Below are positions 44,681 to 54,833 of a stretch of DNA of 64,000 nt, piece by piece. The translations under genes and the position numbers were made by a program. Position 1 is the first letter of the stretch, and every line of letters begins with the position of its first letter. The stretch comes from JAFDXJ01 sp038257845 (GTDB taxonomy: Bacteria; Bacteroidota; Bacteroidia; Chitinophagales; Chitinophagaceae). The notes beneath the pieces were generated by a model. That model made no database searches, had not been told where the DNA came from, and was given only the letters and a program-made list of their open reading frames with translations. The stretch is taken from NCBI GenBank assembly GCA_038257845.1, contig JBBSQL010000010.1, positions 16,398 through 80,397 of the forward strand, read 5' to 3'.

Positions 44681-47158
44681 ATGATAAAAAATTATTTCAT
44701 TGTGGCTTTCCGGAATTTCAGGCTAAAAAAAATATTTTCGCTGATAAATATTTCCGGCCTGGTCATTGGTATTACCAGCGTTTTGTTGATTGTGATGTAT
44801 GTGCAGGATGAAATAAGTTTTGATAAGTTTATTAAAAACTCGGATCATATTTACCAGGTAAATCTTCATGGTAATTTTGGAGGACAGGAATTTATTGGCG
44901 GGACAACGCCACCGCCTGTCGGGGCTGCATTGGTAAATGCTTTCCCTGAAATAGAAACTTTTACAAGGATTTTTCAGCCGGCGAGTGAATTAGTTCGCTA
45001 TAGTGAAGCAAATAAAACCGGGAAATATTTTACTGAAAATGCGGTGTATGCAGTGGATTCAAATTTTTTACAGGTATTGGATTTTCGTTTGAAAGAAGGC
45101 AATGCAGCTTCATGTTTACAAAAAATTAATTCAGTTGTATTAACTGAAAAATCCGCTAAAAAATATTTTGGTGATGAAAACCCTATTGGGAAAATTTTAT
45201 TGTTTGATGAAGCAAGAACTCCGTTTACCATAACAGGAGTCTTATACAATATTCCTTCGCAATCTTCTTTACAATTTGATATGCTTACTACCGTTGCATC
45301 TTATAATGTTGTGAAACATTTTAGCTGGAGCTGGGTTTGGGCTCAAATGATCACTTATGTAAAACTCCGTGATAATGTAGCTAATGATGCAGCAAGCATT
45401 CAGCAATTGGAAGAAAAATTTCCATCCATGGTGAAAGTGCAGGCTGCGAGTGCATTTAAGCGTATTGGCCAACCTTATGATGAATTTAAAAAGAAAGGCG
45501 GCATTTGGGATTTTTATTTACAACCATTAACGTCAGTGCATTTATATTCTGCCGGTATTCAATCCACGCTTACAACATTAAGCAGTATAAAGTATGTATA
45601 TATTTTTTCAGCGATCGCACTTTTTATTATCATTCTTGCCTGTGTAAATTTCATGAACCTTTCTACTGCGCAATCATCTAAAAGAGCAAAGGAAGTTGGT
45701 ATAAGAAAAGTAGTTGGTTCTACAAAAAGCCAGTTGATAAAACAATTTTTAATTGAAGCAATGTTATATAGTTTTATTGCTGCAGTAATTGCCGTTTTAT
45801 TAGTTATATTATTACTTCCACGCTTTAACGATATTACAGGGAAAGCATTAATCTTCAATTCATTTTTTACAAATGGCACCTGGATTTTTTTAATTGCACT
45901 ATGTATTATAACCGGTTTGTTAGCCGGCAGTTATCCTGCATTTTATCTTACATCTTTTAAACCTGCAGCAGTTTTAAAGGGAACAGGCACATTAAAAGGT
46001 TCAACGGGAAATATTTTCTTACGCAATGGATTAATAACATTTCAATTTGCCGTCTCAACCATACTTATTATTTGTACAATAATTGTTTTTCAGCAACTTC
46101 AATACACGCAAAACAAAGATATCGGCCTAAACAAAGAAAATGTAGTTATTATTTCAAATGCAAACCGGCTCGGCAGCAGTGAAGAAACTTTCAGGCAACA
46201 GGTTTCATCTTTGCCCAATATCGTAAGTGCAAGCATTTCTACAGGCATACCTGCACAAAATACATTTACTGACTTTTATATTCCGCAACCCGATGGTAGT
46301 AAAAATCAAATTGCAAAAGACCTTACACTTTCTTCTTTTATTGTTGATGAAAATTTTGTTCCTGCACTACAGTTAAAAATGTTGAGCGGAAGAAATTTTT
46401 CAACGGACTTTGCTGATTCAACTTCTGTGATCATAAATGAAGAAACGGCAAGGCAGGTTGGCTGGAAAGATGGACTTGGAAAATATTTACAATATCCCGG
46501 CAATAACGACCAGATGTTTAAAGTAATTGGCGTTGTAAAAGATTTTAATGTTAGTTCATTACGCGATGTTGTCACACCTTTTGCATTATTTTATTCTTCT
46601 TCTAAGACATATAATACAGGAACGTCTTATGTGCTTGTGCGGGTAAGATCAAATGATATGCAAAATACATTACAGGCAATACAAGCGAAGTGGAAAAATT
46701 TTTCTCCGGATACACCTTTTGATTACTCTTTTTTAGACAACCAGTTTGCGGCTTTGTATAGTTCCGAACAACGCATGAGTACGGTGTTTGTAATATTTAC
46801 TTTCTTGTCGGTTTTTGTTGCCTGCCTTGGCTTATTTGGTTTATCCATTTTTACTGCTGAACGTCGTAAAAAAGAAATTGGTGTAAGAAAAGTGTTGGGC
46901 GCTTCCATGAAAAGCGTTGTAACATTATTATCAAAAGATTTTTTAAAACTCGTGCTTATTGCTACTGTCATTGCATTCCCGGTTGCCTGGTTTGCAATGT
47001 CAAGATGGCTGGAAGATTTTGTTTACCGGATAAATATAAGTTGGTGGGTATTTGCTTTATCTGCATTTTTTGCAATAGTGATCGCATTGGCAACGATTAG
47101 TTTCCAGGCAATTAAGGCAGCGATGGCAAACCCGGTGAAGAGTTTACGATCGGAATAA
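44681..47158 (+). CDS. ABC permease P5: duplicated FtsX/MacB_PCD permease
   Basis: An 825-residue paralogue, the longest of the set; the extra length is in the first periplasmic domain (FtsX1 helices start near 304). FtsX2 starts near 700. Coupling motifs are KEVGIRKVVGS and KEIGVRKVLGA, with C terminus NPVKSLRSE. The N terminus MIKNYFIVAFRNFRLKK differs from P1-P4. It is the last gene of the tightly packed block P1-P5 and is followed by a 153-bp gap holding REP palindromes, so a transcription break is likely here. Confidence 0.92.
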   Translation: MIKNYFIVAFRNFRLKKIFSLINISGLVIGITSVLLIVMYVQDEISFDKFIKNSDHIYQVNLHGNFGGQEFIGGTTPPPVGAALVNAFPEIETFTRIFQPASELVRYSEANKTGKYFTENAVYAVDSNFLQVLDFRLKEGNAASCLQKINSVVLTEKSAKKYFGDENPIGKILLFDEARTPFTITGVLYNIPSQSSLQFDMLTTVASYNVVKHFSWSWVWAQMITYVKLRDNVANDAASIQQLEEKFPSMVKVQAASAFKRIGQPYDEFKKKGGIWDFYLQPLTSVHLYSAGIQSTLTTLSSIKYVYIFSAIALFIIILACVNFMNLSTAQSSKRAKEVGIRKVVGSTKSQLIKQFLIEAMLYSFIAAVIAVLLVILLLPRFNDITGKALIFNSFFTNGTWIFLIALCIITGLLAGSYPAFYLTSFKPAAVLKGTGTLKGSTGNIFLRNGLITFQFAVSTILIICTIIVFQQLQYTQNKDIGLNKENVVIISNANRLGSSEETFRQQVSSLPNIVSASISTGIPAQNTFTDFYIPQPDGSKNQIAKDLTLSSFIVDENFVPALQLKMLSGRNFSTDFADSTSVIINEETARQVGWKDGLGKYLQYPGNNDQMFKVIGVVKDFNVSSLRDVVTPFALFYSSSKTYNTGTSYVLVRVRSNDMQNTLQAIQAKWKNFSPDTPFDYSFLDNQFAALYSSEQRMSTVFVIFTFLSVFVACLGLFGLSIFTAERRKKEIGVRKVLGASMKSVVTLLSKDFLKLVLIATVIAFPVAWFAMSRWLEDFVYRINISWWVFALSAFFAIVIALATISFQAIKAAMANPVKSLRSE

Positions 47159-47160
47159 AT

Positions 47161-47235
47161 GTAGCGCCACAATATTTTGTGGCTATATTATAATCCACAG
47201 CGTGTGGTTTATATTATGTGGCGAAATAGAAATTT
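47161..47235. repeat. REP-like palindromes between P5 and P6
   Basis: GCCACAATATTTTGTGGC (47166-47183) is an 18-nt near-perfect palindrome. It is followed by CCACAGCGTGTGG (47194-47206) and a second GTGGCGAAATAGAAATTTGA tail that is repeated at 52211. The cluster may end or slow transcription between the two permease blocks. Confidence 0.65.
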
Positions 47236-47269
47236 GAAAATGATGAATAAAAAAATATAAGAAAACAAT

Positions 47270-47311
47270 TAATCCTATTATCTTTTAATCCTATAAATCT
47301 TAATACAGACA
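47270..47311 (+). repeat. AATCCT-type leader repeat before P6
   Basis: TTAATCCTATTATCTT and TTAATCCTATAAATCTTAAT are two degenerate copies of an AATCCTnnAATCTT unit placed immediately before the start codon. The same arrangement recurs before P8, P9, P10 and P11. Confidence 0.55.
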
Positions 47312-49720
47312 ATGTTCAAAAATTTTATTAAAACCGCATTAAGACATTTTTGGAAGTACCGTTCATTTTCTTTCATAAATATTTTTGGACTGGCACTAAG
47401 TATGTCGGTTTGTTTCCTGCTTATCATCATTATAAAAGATGCAAACAATTATGACAAATTTGAGAAAGATGCAGGCAGTATTTACCGTATCAATACAGAT
47501 GCTGAAAGAAAAGATGGTGGTCATGAATTGTATGCTTCATCGCCTTATGCAGTGGCAAATTCACTCATCAGCAATTATCCTGTAACTCAGGCTTCTGTTT
47601 CATTAATAAGGGGATTGAACGGTGATATTATTTCAGGCGATAAAAGTTTTTCATTTAATGGATTTTTTACAACGGCTTCATTCTTTGATGTTTTTAATTT
47701 TAGTTTAAAAGAGGGTAACGATTCAATTGCTTTAAATGAAGCATATTCAATTGTACTTACCAATGAACTTGCAAAAAAATTATTTCCATCAGGCAATGCA
47801 ATAGGCAAAACCGTAGAAGCAAAGGGCTTAGCCCTTTTTAAAGTAACCGGTGTATTAAATGAATTTCCAGGTAAAACACATTTGGAATTTGAAGCACTGG
47901 CTTCTATGTCAACAGTGCCATCGCTTGAGAAAGAAAAAAAATTATTTATGCCGGTTACAGATAACTGGCTAAACTATTATTCAACGTACACGTACATAAA
48001 ATTGCGACCAGGAATTGCACCGGCAACAGTTGAAAAATATCTTGCTGATATTTCAGGTAAACAATATAAAGGGCTCACATTAGAATCAAGAGATAAAGGT
48101 TATAATTTTCAATTACAGCCATTAAATAAAATAAGTCCGGGTCCACTCTTATCAAATAACATGGGCAAAGCTTTACCTGAAACCGCATTATGGTTTATGT
48201 CCGTACTTGTTTTAGTGATTATTCTTTTTGCTGCATTTAATTATACAAATCTTACTGTTGCAAAAGCAATGAGCCGAATGAAAGAAATTGCTGTAAGAAA
48301 AGTTGCAGGCAGTTCCCGCAGGCAGGTTTTTTTTCAGATACTCACAGAATCAATTCTCACATCTTTACTTGCATTTGTAGTTGCACTTATTTTATTGCAA
48401 TGGCTTATACCACAGTTTGCGAGTTTAAGTTTTATATCAGGTGCAGATATACGTTTCAAAATAGATATGCCGGTTGTTTTATTATGCATGTTGTTTGCTT
48501 TTTTAATTGGCATAATTGCTGGCATAATACCCGCTTCAATTCTATCACGCATCAGGCCTTTAATGCTGATGAACAAATTACAAAATCTGAAAATATTCAG
48601 GCATTTGGGTATGCGTAAAGTCATGCTGGTTTTTCAGTTTATGGTTTCAATTGTATTTGTTGTAATCGTTACCATTTCATACAGGCAAATGCAGCATGCA
48701 GTGAACATCAATTTTGGAACACATCAACATCACATTTACAATATTCATTTGCAGGGACAGGAATATGCAATCGCAAAAGATAAATTTAGTAAAGTACCCG
48801 GTGTAGAAAACATATCTGCTGTGTCTAACCTAATGGGAGATTATAGTGATATGAGTGATGATGTGCAAATAAATAAAGATAAAGATCCTATATCTGTTAG
48901 AGAATACTTTACGGATGAAAACTATATCCCCAATTTTAAGCTGCAACTCATTGCGGGGAATAATTTTCCTTCAAATCCTGCGCAGCAGCATGAAAGATTT
49001 TTAATAGTAAATGAAAAATTTATCAATGATTTTAAATTAGGAACACCACAACAGGCAATCGGGAAAACAATCATTGTTGGAGACAGTCTTATGCTCACTG
49101 TGCAAGGCGTGGTAAAAGATTTTTTATACAAGCCTGCAGAATATTCATTGGAGCCCATGATGATGCGCTACGATCCAAATGAATGGGAGATACTCAATTT
49201 GAATCTTGCTTCAGATAACACGGTTCAATCAGTTGCACAATTGGAAAATGTATGGAAAAAACTTGATCCGCAGCATGCTTTCGAGGGAGAATTTTATAAC
49301 AAGGAAATCCAGGCAATTTTTTCTGAAATGAATGATGTGATTTGGATGGTTGCATTTATTGCATTTATCGGTATAACTATTTCCTGTCTTGGTTTATTAG
49401 GGATCACAATTTTTACTATTCAATCAAAAGCCAAAGAAATAAGTATAAGAAAAGTGATTGGTGCAGATGCTTTATCAATTGCAAAATTGTTGAGCAAGAA
49501 TTATGTGCAGGTAATATTCATTTCGATCGCGCTGGCAATACCAGTATCTTATTTTTTGGGGTACACTTTATTACAGGCAATACGGCAGCATATAACAATG
49601 ACAGCTTTTCTTTTTGTTCCGGGAATATTGCTGGTACTATTGCTTTCAGCGCTTACTATTGGTTTTCAAACTATGCATGCAGTATTTTCAAAACCGGTAA
49701 AAAGTTTAAGATCAGAATAG
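47312..49720 (+). CDS. ABC permease P6: divergent FtsX/MacB_PCD permease
   Basis: An 802-residue member that differs most from the others. The N terminus is MFKNFIKTALRHFWKYRSF and TM1 is followed by DANNYDKFEKD. Its FtsX1 helix (near 292) reads ILFAAFNYTNLTVAKA instead of the usual LLIACINFMNLSTARA. Coupling motifs are KEIAVRKVAGS and KEISIRKVIGA. The chain between FtsX1 and the second half is more basic (MNKLQNLKIFRHLGMRK). Last residues are KPVKSLRSE, with Lys where others have Asn. It may have a different substrate. It starts after the REP gap and ends 34 bp before P7. Confidence 0.9.
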   Translation: MFKNFIKTALRHFWKYRSFSFINIFGLALSMSVCFLLIIIIKDANNYDKFEKDAGSIYRINTDAERKDGGHELYASSPYAVANSLISNYPVTQASVSLIRGLNGDIISGDKSFSFNGFFTTASFFDVFNFSLKEGNDSIALNEAYSIVLTNELAKKLFPSGNAIGKTVEAKGLALFKVTGVLNEFPGKTHLEFEALASMSTVPSLEKEKKLFMPVTDNWLNYYSTYTYIKLRPGIAPATVEKYLADISGKQYKGLTLESRDKGYNFQLQPLNKISPGPLLSNNMGKALPETALWFMSVLVLVIILFAAFNYTNLTVAKAMSRMKEIAVRKVAGSSRRQVFFQILTESILTSLLAFVVALILLQWLIPQFASLSFISGADIRFKIDMPVVLLCMLFAFLIGIIAGIIPASILSRIRPLMLMNKLQNLKIFRHLGMRKVMLVFQFMVSIVFVVIVTISYRQMQHAVNINFGTHQHHIYNIHLQGQEYAIAKDKFSKVPGVENISAVSNLMGDYSDMSDDVQINKDKDPISVREYFTDENYIPNFKLQLIAGNNFPSNPAQQHERFLIVNEKFINDFKLGTPQQAIGKTIIVGDSLMLTVQGVVKDFLYKPAEYSLEPMMMRYDPNEWEILNLNLASDNTVQSVAQLENVWKKLDPQHAFEGEFYNKEIQAIFSEMNDVIWMVAFIAFIGITISCLGLLGITIFTIQSKAKEISIRKVIGADALSIAKLLSKNYVQVIFISIALAIPVSYFLGYTLLQAIRQHITMTAFLFVPGILLVLLLSALTIGFQTMHAVFSKPVKSLRSE

Positions 49721-49754
49721 AAAAAATGGATGGTTAATCACCAAATATTTACTT

Positions 49755-52196
49755 ATGATAGCAAATTATTTAAGGATTGCATTTCGCAACATAGTTAAAA
49801 GGAAAGGTTACGCTGTATTAAATATTGCCGGTTTAACAATCGGCATGAGTTGTTGCCTGCTTATATTTCATTATGTTTCTTACGAAAGAAGTTATGATAA
49901 GTTTGAACCCGATTCAAAGCAAATTGTACGGGTAAGACTTGATAGCTACCAACAAGGAGTACTTGCATACAAATCCGCCACTTCATATCCGGCAATTGGG
50001 CCAACTATGAAAAAAGATTTTCCGGAAGTGCAGAATTTTTGCAGGTTAATTGATGATAATTTATTGCTTTCAAATGAAGCACTCAATAAAAAATTTTCAG
50101 AAGATAAAGGGTATTATGCAGATCCTTCAGTAGTTGATATGTTCGGCTTTCATTTTATACAAGGCAACCCGCAAACAGCGTTGAATGGCCCCGATAAAAT
50201 CATTTTATCTGAGTCAACTGCAAAAAAATATTTTGGTAATGAAGATGCATTGGGTAAAACATTAGTGAACAGAAATGGTGAACATGTGCAGCCATTCCAG
50301 GTAGAAGGTGTGTATAAAGATTTTCCTTCTAACTCACATCTTATCATGAATTATCTTGTTTCGTATGCAACACTTGGAAAAGAATTACGGATAGAAGGAG
50401 ATACTACAAATTCCAGCGAGACTGCCTGGGGCTGGTATGATTTCTATGTCTATATTCAATTAAAGCCAGGAACGGATTACAAACAACTCGAAACTAAACT
50501 GCCTGCATTTACTGACAAATATTTAAATAGTATCGAATGGTATAAAACAAATAACAGGCATGATGAGCTTCATCTTATACCGTTAAGTGATATTCATCTT
50601 AATTCAAATTATAACCAGGAAGCAGAAGTAAATGGAAACGGCCAGGCTGTTGCGTTTTTATTTTTAATTGCCCTATTTATTATTTGCATTGCATGGATAA
50701 ATTATATCAACCTTGCAACAGCAAGATCGGTTGAACGTGCCAGGGAAGTTGGTGTTCGTAAATTGCTAGGTGCGGTACGCAGCACTTTAATTAAGCAATT
50801 TTTAGTGGAGAGTTTTGTATTGAATTTTATATCGCTGCTACTTTCTTTACTTATATTTTTCCTGCTACTTCATCCATTCGATTTATTCACCGGTAGAAAT
50901 AATTATACCGGTGTGGCCTTAACAGAAAATTATTGGCTGATATTTTTTGCATTATTCTTTAGCGGAACTTTTTTATCCGGATTATATCCTGCTTTTGTAT
51001 TATCTGGTTTTAAACCTGTGGTGGTTTTAAAAGGTGCTTTTAAAAATACAACCAGCGGACAATTGCTTCGGAAAAGTTTAATCGTTGTACAATTTGTTAC
51101 TTCTGTTGTATTAATTGCCGGAACTATTATCGTTTTTCAACAGGTAGGTTTTATGCGTAATCAAAATCTTGGCGCAGACATTAGTCAAACACTTATATTA
51201 AAAAGTCCGCAAACGCTGGCTGATTCAGCATATCAGAATGCTTATCAACCTTTCAAATCTGAAGTATTGCAATTGCCGGCAATTAAAAATATTACAACAT
51301 CAACAAGCGTTCCCGGCAATGAAATTTACTGGACAAATGGGGTAAAAAGAATTGGCGCAGATCAAAGCGCAAATACACTTTATAATATTGGAATAGATTA
51401 TGATTTTATCCCGTCATATAAAATTAACATGGTTGCCGGAAGAAATTTTTCTGCACAATTTGGCACTGATATGAATGCTGCTATATTAAATGAAACTGCT
51501 TCAAAATTAATGGGATTTAAAAATCCAGCAGATGCAATAGGAGGAAAGGTTATACGGCACGGCGATACACTTACTTTGATTGGGATAACTGCAGATTTTC
51601 ACCAATTAAGTTTACAGAAAAATATTGACCCAATAATTTTAGTACTTACACCGAATACTTCTTTTTTTTATTCTTTAAAAGTAAATGGGGCGAACATGCC
51701 GCAAACAATTGCTTCCGTTAATAAGGTATGGAATACATATTTTCCCAGGGATCCTTTTGATTATTCCTTTTTGGATGAGTCCTTCGGCCAGCAATACAAA
51801 GCAGATATTTTATTTGGAAAAGTATTTGGCGTTTTTGCATTTCTCGCCATATTAATTGCCTGCTTTGGCTTGCTTGGTTTATCAGCATACAATGTTTTAC
51901 AACGCACCAAAGAAATTGGTGTACGTAAAGTATTAGGCGCATCCATGAAAAGTTTACTTATACTTTTATCACGCGACTTTTTAAGACTGGTTATAATTTC
52001 ATTGTTGCTTGCGATACCTGTTGGCTGGTTTATAATGAACCGTTGGTTGCAGGATTATGCATACCGCATCACTATTGGCTGGTGGGTGTTTGCGATTGCT
52101 GGCGTTGCGGCATTGTTTATCGCAATTAGTACAATATGCATACAGGTTTTAAAAGCCGCGGCTAAAAACCCGGTTAAGAGTTTGCGTTCTGAGTAG
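49755..52196 (+). CDS. ABC permease P7: duplicated FtsX/MacB_PCD permease
   Basis: An 813-residue paralogue with N terminus MIANYLRIAFRNIVKRKGY. FtsX1 helices start near 296 (LFIICIAWINYINLATARS, as in P4) and FtsX2 near 688. Coupling motifs are REVGVRKLLGA and KEIGVRKVLGA; C terminus NPVKSLRSE. The TAG stop codon lies within the left arm of a REP palindrome (GTAGAGCCACAATATTTTGT), so the repeat has been inserted at, or has supplied, the end of the gene. It has no AATCCT leader in front, unlike P6 and P8-P11. Confidence 0.92.
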   Translation: MIANYLRIAFRNIVKRKGYAVLNIAGLTIGMSCCLLIFHYVSYERSYDKFEPDSKQIVRVRLDSYQQGVLAYKSATSYPAIGPTMKKDFPEVQNFCRLIDDNLLLSNEALNKKFSEDKGYYADPSVVDMFGFHFIQGNPQTALNGPDKIILSESTAKKYFGNEDALGKTLVNRNGEHVQPFQVEGVYKDFPSNSHLIMNYLVSYATLGKELRIEGDTTNSSETAWGWYDFYVYIQLKPGTDYKQLETKLPAFTDKYLNSIEWYKTNNRHDELHLIPLSDIHLNSNYNQEAEVNGNGQAVAFLFLIALFIICIAWINYINLATARSVERAREVGVRKLLGAVRSTLIKQFLVESFVLNFISLLLSLLIFFLLLHPFDLFTGRNNYTGVALTENYWLIFFALFFSGTFLSGLYPAFVLSGFKPVVVLKGAFKNTTSGQLLRKSLIVVQFVTSVVLIAGTIIVFQQVGFMRNQNLGADISQTLILKSPQTLADSAYQNAYQPFKSEVLQLPAIKNITTSTSVPGNEIYWTNGVKRIGADQSANTLYNIGIDYDFIPSYKINMVAGRNFSAQFGTDMNAAILNETASKLMGFKNPADAIGGKVIRHGDTLTLIGITADFHQLSLQKNIDPIILVLTPNTSFFYSLKVNGANMPQTIASVNKVWNTYFPRDPFDYSFLDESFGQQYKADILFGKVFGVFAFLAILIACFGLLGLSAYNVLQRTKEIGVRKVLGASMKSLLILLSRDFLRLVIISLLLAIPVGWFIMNRWLQDYAYRITIGWWVFAIAGVAALFIAISTICIQVLKAAAKNPVKSLRSE

Positions 52197-52240
52197 AGCC
52201 ACAATATTTTGTGGCGAAATAGAAATTTGAAAATGAAGTA
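52194..52240. repeat. REP-like palindrome overlapping the P7 stop codon
   Basis: GCCACAATATTTTGTGGC (52198-52215) plus the tail GAAATAGAAATTTGAAAATGA are shared with the copy after P5 (47166 and 47220). The TAG of P7 is its first part. Confidence 0.65.
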
Positions 52241-52257
52241 TAAATATTTATATGAAA

Positions 52258-52303
52258 GAAATAATCCTAAAATCTTTTAATCCTGCAAATCTTAATCCCG
52301 ACT
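52258..52303 (+). repeat. AATCCT-type leader repeat before P8
   Basis: ATAATCCTAAAATCTT and TTAATCCTGCAAATCTTAAT precede the start codon of P8 by 8 bp, the same unit as before P6, P9, P10 and P11. Confidence 0.55.
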
Positions 52304-54706
52304 ATGTTTAAAAATTATTTTTCCTCAGGATACCGCGTAAAAATCGCATTCAGGAATTTATGGAAACATAAATCATTTTCTGCCATCAACATTTTTGGTT
52401 TAGCCATTGGTATGGCGAGTGCCATGCTTATTTTATTATGGATTCAAAATGAAATGGGCATTGAACGCTTTCATAAAAATGAGGATCGTATTTATATGTT
52501 GTATAACCGGGATAAAGATCCTGACGGAAAAACCTGGGCATGGCAGAATACACCAAAAGTTCTGGCAACCACTTTGAAAAAAGATTACCCGGAAGTCGAA
52601 GATGCTGTGCGGTATCAAAACATTTTTTTTCTTTTAACCGCAGGTGACAAAAAATTAAATCAGCGTGGCGCATTTGCCGATAGTGGTTTCTTAAATGTAT
52701 TTTCTTTTCCATTACTGAAAGGTAATTCCAGCGATGCTTTGAAGGGAAGTTATAGCATCGTGCTGACTGAAAAATTTGCTAAAGCTCTTTTTGGAAATGA
52801 AAATGCCATGGGTAAAACGGTGCGTGTGGATAGTGTAAATAATTGCACGGTCACCGGTATTTTAAAAGACCTTCCAAATAATACAAAATTTGATTTTGCA
52901 TATATTCTTCCCTGGGCTTATATGCACAAACTTGGCTGGGATGATGAATATTGGGGAAACAATTCTGTATACACTTATGCACTGTTGAAACCAGGTTCAT
53001 CCGAATCAGCTTTTGATGCAAAAATTAAAAACATATCAATAGATCATACAAAAGGAACGGAAAATGCTTCCACTACAGAAGTTTTTACACAACCATTAAA
53101 CAGGTATTATTTATATGGAAAATCTGAAGATGGAAAATTAGTTGCAGGGCAAATTGAAACAGTACGATTATTTAGCATTATTGCTGCTTTCATTTTACTA
53201 ATTGCATGTATCAACTTCATGAACCTGAGTACAGCCCGCAGTGAAAAAAGAGCCAAGGAAGTGGGCATTCGAAAAGTAGTGGGCGTTCAAAAAAAATCAC
53301 TGATATTCCAGTTTTTAGGGGAAAGTATTTTGATCAGCATCATTTCTTTTATTGTTGCGTTATTCATTGTACAAATCAGCCTGGGTGCATTTAATCAGTT
53401 AGTTGGCAAACAATTATTTATTGATTATAAAGATCCGATGTTATGGTTATTTTCTATTTCATTTATATTACTCACTGGTTTACTAGCCGGAAGTTATCCC
53501 GCATTTTATTTATCTTCTTTTAATCCTATACAAGTTTTAAAAGGCACATTAATTAAATCAAATGCACTCGTTGCACCACGTAAAATATTGGTGATAGTAC
53601 AATTTACTTTCGCCATTATTTTAATGATCGGGACGATCATCGTTGTGCGCCAAATTCAATACGGTTTGAACAGGGAATCCGGATACAACAGGGATAACCT
53701 TGTATATATTTTTACACAGGGTAAAGTGGATGAACATTACCTGTCTATTAAAAATGAATTGCTGAATAGCGGTGTTGCAACATCTGTTACCCGATCCGCT
53801 AATCCAATCACTCAAAAATGGAGTGACAGTTGGGGATTTCAATGGGATGGCAGTACGAAAGCGGATGAAAAAGTTGACTTTGTCCGTTTGCAGTCAGATG
53901 CAGATTTTGTAAAAACAATGGGCGTAAAATTAATTGAAGGCCGGGATATTGATGTGTATAATTATCCAACCGATACAAGTGCAATTGTTTTAAATGAAAC
54001 AGCCGTACAAGCCATGCATGTAAAAAACCCTGTGGGCATGATTATCAGGCAATCTGGTGACAGCGCTGTTTATCATGTCGTTGGTGTGGTGAAAGATTTT
54101 ATTATAGAGTCTCCATTTCAGCAAAATATCAGTCCACTCATGATTTTTGGTCCGGGAAATATGTTTGCGCAAGTATTGCATATAAAACTGAATGCATCAA
54201 AATCAACAGCCACAAATGTTTCCGGCGTGGAGAATATTTTAAAAAAATATAATCCCGACTATCCACCAGAAGTGATTTTTGCAGATGAATCTTATGCGAA
54301 GAAATTCAGTGACGCTCAGCGTACCGGGAAATTAGCAGCTTTATTTGCTGCACTCACTATTTTTATTTCATGCTTAGGATTATTTGGACTCGCTACTTAT
54401 ATGGCAGAAAACCGCATCAAAGAAATTGGTGTACGCAAAGTATTAGGCGCATCGGTTGCTGGTATCACCGCCTTATTATCAATTGATTTTTTGAAGCTCA
54501 TCGCTATTTCATTTGCCATTGCTGCACCCATTGCCTGGTGGGCCATGAGTAAATGGCTGGATACCTACACATACCGTATTTCTATGGAATGGTGGGTGTT
54601 TCTTTTAGCAGGGTTTATTTCAGTGACGATCGCAATTGTTACAGTAAGTTTCCAGGCAATCAGGGCAGCAAGAGCTAATCCTGTAAAGAGTTTGAGGTCG
54701 GAATAA
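52304..54706 (+). CDS. ABC permease P8: duplicated FtsX/MacB_PCD permease
   Basis: An 800-residue paralogue. Its N terminus has seven extra residues (MFKNYFSSGYRVKIAFRNL) shared in form only with P9, which marks P8 and P9 as sister copies. The first periplasmic segment after TM1 reads NEMGIERFHKNEDRIYMLYN. FtsX1 helices start near 285, FtsX2 near 675; coupling motifs are KEVGIRKVVGV and KEIGVRKVLGA; C terminus NPVKSLRSE. It is preceded by a REP and an AATCCT leader, and followed by a 127-bp gap. Confidence 0.92.
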   Translation: MFKNYFSSGYRVKIAFRNLWKHKSFSAINIFGLAIGMASAMLILLWIQNEMGIERFHKNEDRIYMLYNRDKDPDGKTWAWQNTPKVLATTLKKDYPEVEDAVRYQNIFFLLTAGDKKLNQRGAFADSGFLNVFSFPLLKGNSSDALKGSYSIVLTEKFAKALFGNENAMGKTVRVDSVNNCTVTGILKDLPNNTKFDFAYILPWAYMHKLGWDDEYWGNNSVYTYALLKPGSSESAFDAKIKNISIDHTKGTENASTTEVFTQPLNRYYLYGKSEDGKLVAGQIETVRLFSIIAAFILLIACINFMNLSTARSEKRAKEVGIRKVVGVQKKSLIFQFLGESILISIISFIVALFIVQISLGAFNQLVGKQLFIDYKDPMLWLFSISFILLTGLLAGSYPAFYLSSFNPIQVLKGTLIKSNALVAPRKILVIVQFTFAIILMIGTIIVVRQIQYGLNRESGYNRDNLVYIFTQGKVDEHYLSIKNELLNSGVATSVTRSANPITQKWSDSWGFQWDGSTKADEKVDFVRLQSDADFVKTMGVKLIEGRDIDVYNYPTDTSAIVLNETAVQAMHVKNPVGMIIRQSGDSAVYHVVGVVKDFIIESPFQQNISPLMIFGPGNMFAQVLHIKLNASKSTATNVSGVENILKKYNPDYPPEVIFADESYAKKFSDAQRTGKLAALFAALTIFISCLGLFGLATYMAENRIKEIGVRKVLGASVAGITALLSIDFLKLIAISFAIAAPIAWWAMSKWLDTYTYRISMEWWVFLLAGFISVTIAIVTVSFQAIRAARANPVKSLRSE

Positions 54707-54787
54707 TGTATAGAAAAATAATTTTTTAGATGATCAAAAATAGAATTTGCGGAAGAAAATAAAACCTAAATGGTTTTAAATAAAAAA

Positions 54788-54833
54788 AATAATCCTACAA
54801 TCTTTAAATCTTATAATCCTACAATCTTAATCT
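54788..54833 (+). repeat. AATCCT-type leader repeat before P9
   Basis: ATAATCCTACAATCTT, TAAATCTT and ATAATCCTACAATCTTAAT run directly up to the start codon of P9: two full units and one partial. Confidence 0.6.
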
